DNA of 64,000 nucleotides, taken from positions 1-64,000 of the forward strand of contig JAKQEZ010000523.1 in assembly GCA_029558435.1 (NCBI GenBank). Direction: 5' to 3'. A program made the translations under genes and the position numbers. This document shows positions 45,015 through 54,778 of the stretch, one piece after another. The number at the start of each line of letters is the position of its first letter. Position 1 is the first letter of the stretch. Source of the DNA: Bacteroidota bacterium (GTDB taxonomy: Bacteria; Bacteroidota; Bacteroidia; Flavobacteriales; Crocinitomicaceae). Under the pieces are notes generated by a model. It had not been told where the DNA came from, searched no databases, and saw only the letters and a program-made list of their open reading frames with translations.

Positions 45015-46568
45015 ATGAAACCTTCAAATGAATTGTTTAAGCTAGTCAAATCGTTGTCAAAATCTGAAAAACGATTCTTTAAACTATCATCTTCATTACA
45101 AGCAGGAGAAAAAAATTACATTAAAATTTTTGACTTCATCGATGCGCAAAAAGAATACGATGAAGAAGCGCTCAAAGAAGAGTTTAAAAACGAAGTGTTT
45201 ATCAAACATTTATCGTCGGAGAAAAACTATTTGTATAAATTGATTCTCAAAAGTCTTCGTAATTTCTATAGTGAAGACTCGCCAGGTAGTATTCTAAAGC
45301 TTGAAATAAAAAATATTGAAATTCTTTTTAGTAAAGCACTATATAAAGAATGTGAAAAATACATTCAACGTGTAAAAGAGTTGGCAAAAAGCACAGAAGA
45401 TTTCTATTACTGGAATGAAATTATCTCGTGGGAGAAATGGTTAATTGAAGACGGACTTCAAGAAACTTTAAATGAAGTTTTATTGGAAGAATTGATAAAA
45501 GAAGAAATTGAAGTTGTAGAGAAACTCCGAAATTTAGCCGAATACCAAATTATATATTCACGCATCAATAATATCTTTCGTTCGGGAGGTTTTATTCGCA
45601 GTAAGAAAGAAGAAGAACAAGTGGCTGCCATTGCTGATTATCATTTAATTAAAGGTAAAAATACCGCGTTGTCTGTTCGTGCCACTTCTATGTGCTATTA
45701 CATCAAAGGATTGTGTGCTGCAACAAACAGAGATTATGAAGACAGCTACTTGTATTTCAATAAAACGCGCGCTGTTTTGGATAAAAATCCAATTATTAAA
45801 GCAGATTTGGCAACACGCTACATTCAATGCTTAACCCACTTGTTGCGTTGTTATATTGACGGACAAGAGTTTAAACAAGCAGAAGAGTTGATTGTGGATA
45901 TGCGCAATTTGAAAGAAGAAAAAGGATTTAAGTCGGTTAGTCATCAAATTCGCATTTTATCCAATTCCTATTTGATGGAATTTTTATTGCTTCAACGTCA
46001 AGGGAAATTTCAAGATACGATTCGCCTAATCGATAATATAGGGGATTTTGTAATAGAATATGAAGATACACTCACAAAAGAACAACGCATTATGTTTAGT
46101 TACTACAAATCGGTGAGTTATTTTGCTGTTGGAGAATATAAAAAAGCGCTTTTATGTGTCAACGAAATTCTCAACGATAACGAGAAAATTGTGCGCCAAG
46201 ATATTTTTAGTTTCGCACGTATTTTCAACTTGGTTTTGCACTTTGAATTAGGAAATTATGATTTTGCCGAATATGCCATCAAATCAGTAAACCGTTATCT
46301 ATCAAAACGTGAACGTGATTACGAAACAGAAACATTGTTGATTAAAACCATCAAACAGCTTTCAAAAACAAACACACCCGAAGAACAATACACCATTTTT
46401 AAATCGCTCAAAGAAAATGTGGAAGAATTGTTCAACGACAAACACGAACAAGCAATTTTGGAGTACTTTAATTTAACGGCTTGGATTGAAGCAAAACTTA
46501 AAAGCACTACTTACGAATACGAAGTTAAACGATTGCTAAAATCGAATAGTGCCGGAAACAGTAATTGA
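45015..46568 (+). CDS. Helical, TPR-like protein of unknown function
   Basis: A 517-residue cytoplasmic protein that begins MKPSNELFKLVKSLSKSEKRFFKL. The whole sequence is predicted mostly helical, rich in Glu, Lys and Leu, and the middle resembles TPR-like helix pairs (GLCAATNRDYEDSYLYFNKT, SYFAVGEYKKALLCVNEIL). The N-terminal segment SKSEKRFFKL recurs, as I recall, in a family found across Bacteroidota with no known role. There is no catalytic motif. The 3' end overlaps the convergent FadL-like gene by 33 nt. A promoter box lies just upstream. Confidence 0.72.
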   Translation: MKPSNELFKLVKSLSKSEKRFFKLSSSLQAGEKNYIKIFDFIDAQKEYDEEALKEEFKNEVFIKHLSSEKNYLYKLILKSLRNFYSEDSPGSILKLEIKNIEILFSKALYKECEKYIQRVKELAKSTEDFYYWNEIISWEKWLIEDGLQETLNEVLLEELIKEEIEVVEKLRNLAEYQIIYSRINNIFRSGGFIRSKKEEEQVAAIADYHLIKGKNTALSVRATSMCYYIKGLCAATNRDYEDSYLYFNKTRAVLDKNPIIKADLATRYIQCLTHLLRCYIDGQEFKQAEELIVDMRNLKEEKGFKSVSHQIRILSNSYLMEFLLLQRQGKFQDTIRLIDNIGDFVIEYEDTLTKEQRIMFSYYKSVSYFAVGEYKKALLCVNEILNDNEKIVRQDIFSFARIFNLVLHFELGNYDFAEYAIKSVNRYLSKRERDYETETLLIKTIKQLSKTNTPEEQYTIFKSLKENVEELFNDKHEQAILEYFNLTAWIEAKLKSTTYEYEVKRLLKSNSAGNSN

Positions 46569-48020
46569 ATTGTAGGATAATTTTGTATTAGCTGTATTAC
46601 TTCCTGTAAACGGATAATAAACACGTTTCATTGCTCGGTTTACATAAGCCAAATCTATGCTAAAACGTCCAAATTTATAACCCAATCCTCCGCTAAAGGA
46701 TAAATCTGGTTGGGGATCAACGTTTTCAGATTTTTTATATGCGCTGCCATAAATAGCCATTCCTGCACGTATAAAAAGTTTTTGTTGAATATTGTATTCA
46801 GCACCCAGTCTAAAATTGACAGCATTGGTCAATCGTTTTTTAGCATCCGCATTTTCAATTTTAAAATCATACGCTTGATAAGTGATATCACGTGTTGATT
46901 TTAAACGTGCTTGGTTGTATCCCAAATATTCAATATCGGCACTAATTAATGCACTCATCCCAATTACATACGATGCCGAAACGTTAGCTTTGAATGGTGT
47001 AATCATGCGGTATTTGTATTGGCCTTCTGGCACTAAATCTTGTGGAACACTAACATTTTGCCCTCCATTAAAACGTCCGGTCATGGTAGCCGTCCATTTA
47101 TCGGTAAGTGAAATTATTGTAGGTGTATGAATAGACGCTCCAATTCTAAATCCATCGGTGACAAGGTAAATTACACCCAATTTCAAATTAGCACCATATC
47201 CACTGGTTTTTAGCTGGTATTTATAATCAAATCCAACAAAAAATGTGTCCTTTTGAACTAAATCTTCTGAATGAACATAAGCGTCAGTACGGCTATAAGT
47301 GCGCAAACCCAATGAAGCACCATAGTACAACTTGTTTAGACGATTGCGAGAGTAAGATAGAAAAAACTCATTAACACCTCCAGTGGTTTCAATTGTTCGT
47401 TTCATCTGCATATCCCCACTGTTGAGGTAAGACGTATAACCCACATTGTTTTCATCAAAATTAATCACATACGATTCCCAAGCTAATGATGTGGAAAAAG
47501 GAAATGCGGCACTTAGATTTTCAGGATAATAACCTTGAGCTTGCCCTATGAAATTATCTAATAGTGAAGGAAATTGCTGTCCCTCAATGGTGGTGTTTTG
47601 CCTAAAATTAATGAGTCGATTCATGCCAATTCCAAACTGAGAATACATGTCTCCTTTGTTTTTATTGGATAAATCTTTTGTAAAAACAAGTCCAATTGAA
47701 GGAATGGAAAAGCTTGATTTTAAGTCTTTTGATTTGGTTGACATAAAATCAGCCGTTGTGTTGTTGATTGTAGAACCCAAGGAAATGCTAACTTGCGATG
47801 ATGAAAAACGCCCCATGGCAGCTGGATTAATTTGTGCTGCGCTAATATCAGCTCCAACCGAACCAAATGCACCACTCATGGCATTAAAACGAGCACTTCC
47901 TTCATAGTATTCTTTTGAGTAAATGAATAAATCAGCATCGTTTTGTGCGTTAACAAAAGAACTAAAAGTTGCTATTAATAGAATAAATAAAGTTGAAACT
48001 GACTTTGGGTGTTTGTGCAT
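46536..48020 (-). CDS. FadL/OmpP1/TodX-type outer-membrane transporter
   Basis: A 494-residue outer-membrane protein. A signal peptide (residues 1-25, ending VNAQ) is followed by the FadL-type plug start (ARFNAMSGAFGSVGADISAAQINPAAMG), here as in the P1/TodX family. The rest alternates in strands of a 14-stranded beta barrel and ends in a Phe (ITVSGTIRF) for BAM recognition. FadL relatives let hydrophobic compounds such as fatty acids enter. It follows the low-complexity lipoprotein gene by 5 nt, so both may be co-transcribed. The convergent gene shares 33 nt of its 3' end. Confidence 0.86.
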   Translation of the reverse strand: MHKHPKSVSTLFILLIATFSSFVNAQNDADLFIYSKEYYEGSARFNAMSGAFGSVGADISAAQINPAAMGRFSSSQVSISLGSTINNTTADFMSTKSKDLKSSFSIPSIGLVFTKDLSNKNKGDMYSQFGIGMNRLINFRQNTTIEGQQFPSLLDNFIGQAQGYYPENLSAAFPFSTSLAWESYVINFDENNVGYTSYLNSGDMQMKRTIETTGGVNEFFLSYSRNRLNKLYYGASLGLRTYSRTDAYVHSEDLVQKDTFFVGFDYKYQLKTSGYGANLKLGVIYLVTDGFRIGASIHTPTIISLTDKWTATMTGRFNGGQNVSVPQDLVPEGQYKYRMITPFKANVSASYVIGMSALISADIEYLGYNQARLKSTRDITYQAYDFKIENADAKKRLTNAVNFRLGAEYNIQQKLFIRAGMAIYGSAYKKSENVDPQPDLSFSGGLGYKFGRFSIDLAYVNRAMKRVYYPFTGSNTANTKLSYNSITVSGTIRF

Positions 48021-48025
48021 ATAAT

Positions 48026-49243
48026 TTATCTTCTTCCTGAGTTGGTATTGTTATAACTTCCGCTTGATGAACGGCTACTTGGTGTGGATGATGGTGTGCT
48101 AAAACGTTCTGGTCGCGCTGAAGAATTAAACGATGGTTCTCTAACCGTTGTGTTGGGTCTAGAAAAATCAGAATTTGTATTTCTATGAATTGTTGAATTT
48201 GGTATGGAATTACTTGGTGTTGCTGTTCTGTTTGGATAGGTTCTACCATATTCTGGGCTAGACGTTGGTCTGCTCACAGCTGTGTTTGGACGTGATGTAG
48301 TACCATTTCCATTTGTTGTGCGCGAAGGCAATACTACACGCGAGTTCTCAACTGTACCTACATTTCCTCTAGAAGGTCTAACAATGTCTGAACTTCCAAC
48401 CTCTCTCACAACTGTTGAAGTTGCAGGTCGACCCGTTGGTTTACCAGCAGAATTAGTACTTGGCGCAACAACTTTTCCAGTTGCTTCTGTAGACTTTAAA
48501 GTGCCTGGTGAATACGTTCTTCCAGTTGGATTGTAGTAACCAGAACTTGTTCCACGGTGACCTCTAATCACATTGGATGTGGAATAATTTCCATTGCTCC
48601 AACCATTACTATTTCCACCATATCCGTATCCTCCAAGTGTATAATATCCTCCCATTCCGTAATAACCGCCAAAACCATAAGGATTATAAGGGCCATAATA
48701 TTTTCCTACTCCTGCATACATGTTATAATATGGATCATACATATTGTAATAAGGAGAATACATGTTGTGTCCCCATCCATAATACCCCCAAGAAGATGAA
48801 TTAAAAGTAGGTTGGTGGTATAGATGTCCATAATAATAACCCATTCCCATAGAGGAACCAGGGAAATAACTTGAATAAGCATACATGTTGCTAAACATAT
48901 AATGATTTCTTCCCATTACACCATATCTATTGTAGGGCGAGAAACGGCTGTAACGCGACCATTCAGAATACGAGCAACCACAATCACTGGTCCAACGCCA
49001 TTGTTCCAAACAATTTTGACGATTTACCAAAGCCATTTCATCGGCATAAGTCATTCGATCGTTTGTTTTTCCTTCTTTACGTGCTTTGAAAGCTGCATAC
49101 GAAGTTTCGTCGGCTGTAGATTCACCAACTGGCAACTCACTAGTTCTTACAGAGTAAATGTCATCTGTGTCAAAATATTTTGTTGTTGAACAAGATGTGA
49201 AAATCAAGCTCAATAATGCGACTAATGGAATGAAATATTTCAT
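48026..49243 (-). CDS. Low-complexity lipoprotein, Tyr/Gly-rich then Ser/Thr/Arg-rich
   Basis: A 405-residue lipoprotein with a lipobox (FTSC, Cys18). Residues 20-95 look folded and contain CLEQWRWTSDCGCSYSEW, three cysteines in a short stretch. From about 100 to 220 the chain is a repeat-like region of YY, YG, GYY and MY (for example YNMYDPYYNMYAG). From about 220 to the end it is Ser/Thr/Arg/Pro-rich and likely disordered. I know no function. The Tyr/Gly region resembles elastomeric or adhesive low-complexity proteins, a resemblance of composition only. The gene precedes the FadL-like gene by 5 nt. Confidence 0.72.
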   Translation of the reverse strand: MKYFIPLVALLSLIFTSCSTTKYFDTDDIYSVRTSELPVGESTADETSYAAFKARKEGKTNDRMTYADEMALVNRQNCLEQWRWTSDCGCSYSEWSRYSRFSPYNRYGVMGRNHYMFSNMYAYSSYFPGSSMGMGYYYGHLYHQPTFNSSSWGYYGWGHNMYSPYYNMYDPYYNMYAGVGKYYGPYNPYGFGGYYGMGGYYTLGGYGYGGNSNGWSNGNYSTSNVIRGHRGTSSGYYNPTGRTYSPGTLKSTEATGKVVAPSTNSAGKPTGRPATSTVVREVGSSDIVRPSRGNVGTVENSRVVLPSRTTNGNGTTSRPNTAVSRPTSSPEYGRTYPNRTATPSNSIPNSTIHRNTNSDFSRPNTTVREPSFNSSARPERFSTPSSTPSSRSSSGSYNNTNSGRR

Positions 49244-49282
49244 AGCTACGTAAATTATACTTTAAAAGTACAATGAAATTTA

Positions 49283-49290
49283 TAAATTTG
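49283..49290 (+). promoter_or_regulatory. Possible -7 box for proS
   Basis: TAAATTTG matches TAnnTTTG and lies 54 nt before the ATG at 49345, in the 101-nt divergent gap with the lipoprotein gene. A clear TTG at -33 is missing. The box is part of a short AT-rich palindrome (49276-49289). Confidence 0.4.
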
Positions 49291-49344
49291 CAAATCACAA
49301 GTTTGAATTTAAACACATTTTAACAAATAAATTTTCAGAATAGT

Positions 49345-50820
49345 ATGTCTCAAAAATATTCTACAAGGGAAGAGGATTATTCAAAATGGTACAACGAAAC
49401 CATTGATAGAGCAGATATGGCAGAAAACTCAGGGGTAAGAGGTTGTATGGTTATCAAACCGTATGGCTACGCAATCTGGGAGAAAATCCAAGCGCAACTC
49501 GACAAACGTTTTAAAGAAACAGGGCACCAAAATGCTTACTTCCCGTTGTTTGTTCCCAAAAGTTTATTTGAGGCAGAAGAAAAAAATGCAGAAGGTTTTG
49601 CCAAAGAATGTGCTGTTGTTACCCATTATCGTTTAAAAACAGACGATAAAAATCCAGGGAAGTTAATAGTTGATCCAGAAGCAAAATTGGAAGAAGAATT
49701 AGTAGTGCGTCCAACATCAGAAGCCATCATTTGGAATACCTACAAAGGTTGGATTCAATCGTATCGCGATTTACCAATTCTTATCAACCAGTGGGCAAAT
49801 GTGGTGCGTTGGGAAATGCGTACACGCTTGTTTTTACGTACTGCCGAATTTTTATGGCAAGAAGGGCATACAGCTCATGCTACAAAACAAGAAGCCTATG
49901 AAGAAACAGAACGTATGTTGGAAGTGTATGCAGAATTTGCAGAAAACTTTATGGCCATGCCTGTTATCAAAGGTAGAAAATCGGAAAGTGAACGTTTTGC
50001 TGGAGCTGATGATACGTTATGCATTGAAGCAATGATGCAAGATGGAAAAGCGCTGCAAGCAGGAACTTCTCATTTCTTGGGACAAAATTTTGCTAAAGCG
50101 TTTGATGTGAAATTTAGCAACGATGAAGGAAAACAAGAACACGTTTGGGCAACTTCATGGGGTGTTTCAACACGTTTAATGGGAGCGTTAATCATGACGC
50201 ATTCAGACGACGAAGGGTTGGTGTTGCCTCCAAAATTGGCACCTATACAAGTTGTGGGTGTGCCTATTTTTAAAACCGATGAAGAATACGAAGCAATCGG
50301 TAAAAAGTTTGACGAATTGGCTGCCGAATTAAGAGCTTTGGGCATTTCGTTTAAATACGATGCAGATAAAAATAAACGTCCGGGATGGAAATTTGCAGAA
50401 TACGAAGCTAAAGGTGTTCCGGTGCGTTTGGCAATGGGACCTCGCGATATGCAAAACGGAAACATTGAAGTAGCTCGCCGTGATACCAAAACAAAAGAAG
50501 TTGTAAGCTTTGACGGATTGGCTAATTTTATTCAAAATTTATTGAATGAAATTCAAAACAACTTGTTCCAAAAAGCGTTGGCATTTAGAAATGAAAATTT
50601 ACACCAAGTAGATACTTACGAAGAATTTAAAACGCAATTGGCACAAAAAGGTGGTTTTTATTTAGTGCATTGGGATGGAACTGCTGAAACAGAAGCAAAA
50701 ATTAAAGAAGAAACACAAGCAACCATTCGTTGTATTCCTTTTGAAGCATCAGAACCAGGTGTTTGTATGGTGACAGGAAAACCGTCAAAACAACGTGTAG
50801 TTATTGCAAAAGCATATTAA
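49345..50820 (+). CDS. proS: Proline--tRNA ligase, short (archaeal/eukaryotic-like) type
   Basis: A 491-residue class II aminoacyl-tRNA synthetase. Motif 1 lies near the N-terminus ([17 protein letters not shown]), motif 2 reads [25 protein letters not shown] in parts near 150, and motif 3 region [16 protein letters not shown] follows. It lacks the inserted editing domain of the long bacterial form and ends in the anticodon-binding and C-terminal zinc-like domain of ProS type 3. It charges tRNA-Pro. Two genes follow on the same strand: an unknown one and cca. Confidence 0.95.
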   Translation: MSQKYSTREEDYSKWYNETIDRADMAENSGVRGCMVIKPYGYAIWEKIQAQLDKRFKETGHQNAYFPLFVPKSLFEAEEKNAEGFAKECAVVTHYRLKTDDKNPGKLIVDPEAKLEEELVVRPTSEAIIWNTYKGWIQSYRDLPILINQWANVVRWEMRTRLFLRTAEFLWQEGHTAHATKQEAYEETERMLEVYAEFAENFMAMPVIKGRKSESERFAGADDTLCIEAMMQDGKALQAGTSHFLGQNFAKAFDVKFSNDEGKQEHVWATSWGVSTRLMGALIMTHSDDEGLVLPPKLAPIQVVGVPIFKTDEEYEAIGKKFDELAAELRALGISFKYDADKNKRPGWKFAEYEAKGVPVRLAMGPRDMQNGNIEVARRDTKTKEVVSFDGLANFIQNLLNEIQNNLFQKALAFRNENLHQVDTYEEFKTQLAQKGGFYLVHWDGTAETEAKIKEETQATIRCIPFEASEPGVCMVTGKPSKQRVVIAKAY

Positions 50821-50821
50821 A

Positions 50822-51523
50822 ATGACCCAAAAAAAGTCGGATAAATCCATGGATTTGAATTCCCAGCAAATTGTAAACCTTTTGTTGGAAAAAGCTTGCT
50901 TAAAACAAGATGTGTATGCATATTCACTCAATGCTTTTAACGAGTTTAAAGATTTGGTGAGAAGTGAAATTGATTTACTGAAAACAAAGGTTGATGATAC
51001 GCGCATTCGCTTGTCGATTGTTGAACGGGGGCAAAATGAATTTCATACCTATGTTGGAAGCGATGTGTTGGTGTATCAAGTGCATACCAATATTTTCCGT
51101 TTACCCGACGAACATCCATTGTGGCAAACTGATTATTTGAAAGAAAATCCAAATAGAGGATTTTTTGGAATTATTCATATCTATAACTTTTTGGCAGAAT
51201 CGTTTTTGCAAAATAGATTGAACGACTTGGGACACTTAATTGGTCGCATTTTCGTTAACAAAGAAGGTAAATTTTTTGTGGAAGGAAGCGGTCAACTTGG
51301 ATTTTTGTTCAAAGAATTGGCAGAAGGCGATTGGAGAGAAGAATCCATTCGTCACATTATTCAAGTGTCGTTTGCTTATGCCATTTCAGCAGATTTATTT
51401 GTTCCGCCTTATGAAATGATGCAAGAATTAAATGTTGACCAAGTTCAAACCATTGGCCATAACGATCAATCGGCAATTGGTAAACGTCTTGGTTTTAAAT
51501 ACAGAAATATTCAAGAAGATTAA
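50822..51523 (+). CDS. Conserved protein of unknown function between proS and cca
   Basis: A 233-residue soluble protein. The ATG at 50822 lies 1 nt after the proS stop; the frame extends upstream into proS but this start is more natural. An N-terminal helical part (VNLLLEKACLKQDVYAYSLNAF) precedes a mixed alpha/beta region (FHTYVGSDVLVYQVHTNIF, GFFGIIHIYNFLAESFL, GQLGFLFKEL). No catalytic motif is apparent. The tight position between two tRNA genes, proS and the CCA-adding enzyme, suggests co-transcription but does not prove a tRNA role. Confidence 0.7.
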   Translation: MTQKKSDKSMDLNSQQIVNLLLEKACLKQDVYAYSLNAFNEFKDLVRSEIDLLKTKVDDTRIRLSIVERGQNEFHTYVGSDVLVYQVHTNIFRLPDEHPLWQTDYLKENPNRGFFGIIHIYNFLAESFLQNRLNDLGHLIGRIFVNKEGKFFVEGSGQLGFLFKELAEGDWREESIRHIIQVSFAYAISADLFVPPYEMMQELNVDQVQTIGHNDQSAIGKRLGFKYRNIQED

Positions 51524-51538
51524 TCTTCTTAATTGATA

Positions 51539-52960
51539 ATGAAAGATTATTCTAAAAATTTATCGCACCCTATTTTTAAGGTCATTCGTCAGATTGCCAA
51601 AGAAGAAAACTTGGAAGTCTATGTGATTGGTGGCTTTGTGCGCGATACTTTTTTGGAGAGAAGCAGAAAAGACATCGATATAGTTGTTGTAGGTAGCGGA
51701 ATGGAACTGGCACAAAAAGCAGCCGAAAAATTGCGTGTAAAAAAAGTTGCCTATTTTAAGAATTTTGGAACAGCTTCTTTTAAATACAAAGACATTGATG
51801 TGGAATTTGTAGGTGCTAGAAAAGAATCATATCAACGTGATTCTCGCAAACCTATTGTAGAAAACGGCACGTTGCAAGACGATCAAAACCGACGCGATTT
51901 TACCATTAATGCTATGGGTTTTTCGTTGCAAGACCACAATTTTGGTGAGTTGATAGATCCTTTTAATGGAATCGGCGATTTGGAAAAAGGAATCATCCGA
52001 ACACCTTTAGACCCTGATATTACCTTTAGCGATGATCCGCTTAGAATGATGCGCGCCATTCGATTTGCTTCGCAACTTAATTTCAAAATAGAAGCCAGTT
52101 GCTTGGAAGCAATTTTAAGAAATTCGGAACGTTTGGAGATTATTTCCAACGAGCGTATCATGGATGAATTGAATAAAATTATTTTATCCGATGAGCCTTC
52201 ACGCGGTTTTAAATTGTTGTTCTCAACCAAATTGTTGCATCGTTTTTTTCCAGAAATGGTGGCGCTTCATGGCGTGGATACCATCGATGGTAAATCGCAT
52301 AAAGACAATTTTTACCATACCTTGGAAGTATTGGATAATGTTGCACAAAACAGCGATGATTTATGGTTGCGCTGGGCAGCAATTATGCACGATATTGCAA
52401 AACCACCCACAAAACGATTTGATCCTAAAGTTGGTTGGACCTTTCACGGACATGAAGAAATTGGTGCGCGCATGACGCCTAAAGTCTTTGCTCGTTTAAA
52501 ATTGCCTTTGGATGCCAAAATGAAATACGTTCAAAAATTGGTGCGTTTGCATTTGCGACCGATTTCATTGGTAAAAGGGGATGTTACCGACTCAGCAGTT
52601 CGCCGATTGTTGTTTGAAGCAGGTGATGATATTGACGATTTAATGACTTTATGCAATGCTGATATTACCTCAAAAAATGAATTCAAAGTAAAACGTTATC
52701 GTCAGAATTTTGAGTTGGTACGCGAAAAATTGAAAGCCGTTGAAGAAAAAGACAAGGTCAGAAATTTTCAACCGCCAGTAGGAGGGGAGGAAATTATCAA
52801 AACGTTTAATTTGGAACCTTGCCAAGCCATTGGCGATATCAAAAGTAAAATCAAAGAAGCAATTTTGGAAGGCGAAATCCCCAATGAATACGAAGCAGCT
52901 TTTGCGTTAATGCTCAAATTGGGTAAAGAAATGGGCTTAAATCCAGTGAAAAGCCGCTAA
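51539..52960 (+). CDS. cca: CCA-adding tRNA nucleotidyltransferase with HD domain
   Basis: A 473-residue enzyme of the class II nucleotidyltransferase family. YVIGGFVRDTFL and DIDIVVVGSG carry the catalytic acidic pair, and RRDFTINAMGF plus DPLRMMRAIRFASQL are the head and neck signatures. After about residue 240 an HD domain follows (IMHDIAKPPT), as in some bacterial CCA enzymes. It adds or repairs the 3' CCA end of tRNA. A closely related alternative is poly(A) polymerase; the HD domain and length favour CCA addition. The ATG at 51539 is used although a TTG lies two codons upstream. Confidence 0.88.
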   Translation: MKDYSKNLSHPIFKVIRQIAKEENLEVYVIGGFVRDTFLERSRKDIDIVVVGSGMELAQKAAEKLRVKKVAYFKNFGTASFKYKDIDVEFVGARKESYQRDSRKPIVENGTLQDDQNRRDFTINAMGFSLQDHNFGELIDPFNGIGDLEKGIIRTPLDPDITFSDDPLRMMRAIRFASQLNFKIEASCLEAILRNSERLEIISNERIMDELNKIILSDEPSRGFKLLFSTKLLHRFFPEMVALHGVDTIDGKSHKDNFYHTLEVLDNVAQNSDDLWLRWAAIMHDIAKPPTKRFDPKVGWTFHGHEEIGARMTPKVFARLKLPLDAKMKYVQKLVRLHLRPISLVKGDVTDSAVRRLLFEAGDDIDDLMTLCNADITSKNEFKVKRYRQNFELVREKLKAVEEKDKVRNFQPPVGGEEIIKTFNLEPCQAIGDIKSKIKEAILEGEIPNEYEAAFALMLKLGKEMGLNPVKSR

Positions 52961-52982
52961 GAATTTGCTTCCTAACGGCTTT
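52950..52982. terminator. Weak hairpin at the end of cca
   Basis: AAAGCCG (52950-52956) pairs with CGGCTTT (52976-52982) with a 19-nt loop. It includes the cca stop codon. No T run follows on the plus strand, so termination would be weak; it lies between convergent genes and may act in both directions. Confidence 0.4.
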
Positions 52983-52997
52983 GTTAGTTGTATTTGC

Positions 52998-54674
52998 TTA
53001 CAATGCAAGCTGTTTTTCTTTGTTGTATTTGATTTGACACTTGTATTTTAACACATCCATTTGATTCGGACGCAATTTTAAATTCCATTCCAATTTACCA
53101 GTAACGGCATCGTATTTTGCTTTTGAGTTGTCTAGCAATGCAATTTCAATTTCGCCTATTTGAGTAACCGGAATTTGGTCTTCAACAATTATTTCAACGT
53201 TTTTAGATTTTAAGTTTTTTACCTCGATTTGGTAAGCAAACGTTTGTTCTATTTGATTACCTACAATTTTTTTGTTGACATCGTTTTTCAAATTGGTGCG
53301 TTTTACAATGATGTTTGGATCTTTGCCTAAACTTAAATTCAAGGTATCCGACATGGAGCTAGGATCGATGTATGTCTCGCCCATGTAACTGCCTTCAAAA
53401 AAGATAGAAGCACTTGCTGGAACCAATTGCAGTTCTTCCAATTTTGTTAATCGCGCCACTAAATAGGCGTGATTGTCCAATTTTGGAACTGTATAATACA
53501 AAAATGAAGCATTCAATTCATTTTTACTAATCAAAACAATGTGAGGTTCATTGTTGGATTCAATAGTGTAAGGTAAATTAATGGCAAATTCTGCCGAAAT
53601 TGTTCGATTGATTACTTGCGTAAAATCACTTGCTGATAGTGCTGCTTCATCACTGTCATAATTGGTGGCAACTTCTGCTTTGGAGCTTGTTTTTTGAAGA
53701 CTCTCTGTTTTAACAATTGATACAGGTTGTGGAGTTGCAGGTTGCTGATAATAGTTGTTGTAATAACTAATATACCACGGATGCAACTCGGGTTTTGTTT
53801 TATTTTGATAGGGATTATTGGTAGAAATAGAAAGTAAAACATTCTCCCATTTTTCACCCGTGTTTTGATACACTTGAGCTTTGTAGTTGAGTAGTACTTT
53901 TCCATTTTCAATATCACTCATAATGTCATACGATGGTGTCCATCCAGCATTTGAAACAATGTAGGATAAATCAATTTTCCCTTTTACATCTACATTGGCT
54001 TGAACTGTGATAACAATTCGTGGAATTGGTCCCATTTTTTTTGGCGTTAAATTATTGCTGTTTTGATATGATTTTAATGAAGATAAGCGCTCGTTTAATT
54101 TCTTCTTTAAGCGCATTTTTTCTTCTTTCTTTAAGTTCAATTTCCCGATACTAGCATTGAGTTCGTTCATTTTTAAAAGGTAATAATCAACCGTTGCTTT
54201 CAATAGTCCAATAGAATCATTGACTTTACCTTTGCCATTTACAGCACCATTGTTGATTAAAATGTTTTTAGTGGCATTCAATACATCAATTTCATTTTGA
54301 ATGGTTTGAATGGAAAAATTGACCGTTTCAATAGAGTCGGATAATTGTTCAATTTCTTTTACAATTTTTAGTGGCAATCCTTCCAACTTAAATTCTTCGG
54401 GTTGTGGCTGGTAAATAGAAAAACGAGTGTCTAAAATCACAATGTCACCTGTTGCCTTTACCTGAATGCTTTTTTCGTCCACAAAATCACTCACATTCTC
54501 AATAATGATTTTTGTAATCCCTTTTCCAACCGAATAATAGGCGTTTCGATAAACTTGCGCGCCTTCTGTAAAAATGGTTACTTTTTTAATTGTTGATGGA
54601 ACAACATCTTCATGGGCAGCCAACACAGATAAGGTGCTCAATGCCATACATAGGATACATACAATTGTTTTCAT
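52998..54674 (-). CDS. MuiA-like protein (DUF4140/DUF4139)
   Basis: A 558-residue exported protein. A signal peptide (residues 1-19) is followed by an N-terminal DUF4140 region (VTIFTEGAQVYRNAYYSVGKG), a long coiled coil (about 95-205) and a C-terminal DUF4139 beta domain (YIVSNAGWTPSYDI, NYKAQVYQNTGEKWENVLL). This is the order of the mucoidy inhibitor MuiA family. The function in Bacteroidota is not known; surface or envelope stress roles have been proposed for family members. No neighbour clarifies it. The gene begins after a 104-nt gap with a terminator of the CAP gene. Confidence 0.85.
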   Translation of the reverse strand: MKTIVCILCMALSTLSVLAAHEDVVPSTIKKVTIFTEGAQVYRNAYYSVGKGITKIIIENVSDFVDEKSIQVKATGDIVILDTRFSIYQPQPEEFKLEGLPLKIVKEIEQLSDSIETVNFSIQTIQNEIDVLNATKNILINNGAVNGKGKVNDSIGLLKATVDYYLLKMNELNASIGKLNLKKEEKMRLKKKLNERLSSLKSYQNSNNLTPKKMGPIPRIVITVQANVDVKGKIDLSYIVSNAGWTPSYDIMSDIENGKVLLNYKAQVYQNTGEKWENVLLSISTNNPYQNKTKPELHPWYISYYNNYYQQPATPQPVSIVKTESLQKTSSKAEVATNYDSDEAALSASDFTQVINRTISAEFAINLPYTIESNNEPHIVLISKNELNASFLYYTVPKLDNHAYLVARLTKLEELQLVPASASIFFEGSYMGETYIDPSSMSDTLNLSLGKDPNIIVKRTNLKNDVNKKIVGNQIEQTFAYQIEVKNLKSKNVEIIVEDQIPVTQIGEIEIALLDNSKAKYDAVTGKLEWNLKLRPNQMDVLKYKCQIKYNKEKQLAL

Positions 54675-54721
54675 GATGCTTTATTTTCTTATCCGTACAA
54701 ATCACCACCAAAAACGTTCAT

Positions 54722-54752
54722 AAAAAAAGCTGTTCCTTCTCGAAACAGCTTT
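54722..54752 (-). terminator. Intrinsic terminator after the CAP-domain gene
   Basis: On the minus strand AAAGCTGTT and AACAGCTTT (54752-54744 and 54734-54726) form a perfect 9-bp stem with a 9-nt loop, followed by seven T. It begins 27 nt past the stop at 54779. Confidence 0.88.
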
Positions 54753-54778
54753 CCACTAACAATTAAAAGATTATTTTA

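Noticed and set aside
49276..49289. AAATTTATAAATTT palindrome as a regulator site
   Set aside because: Pure A/T palindromes of this length are expected by chance in such AT-rich gaps.
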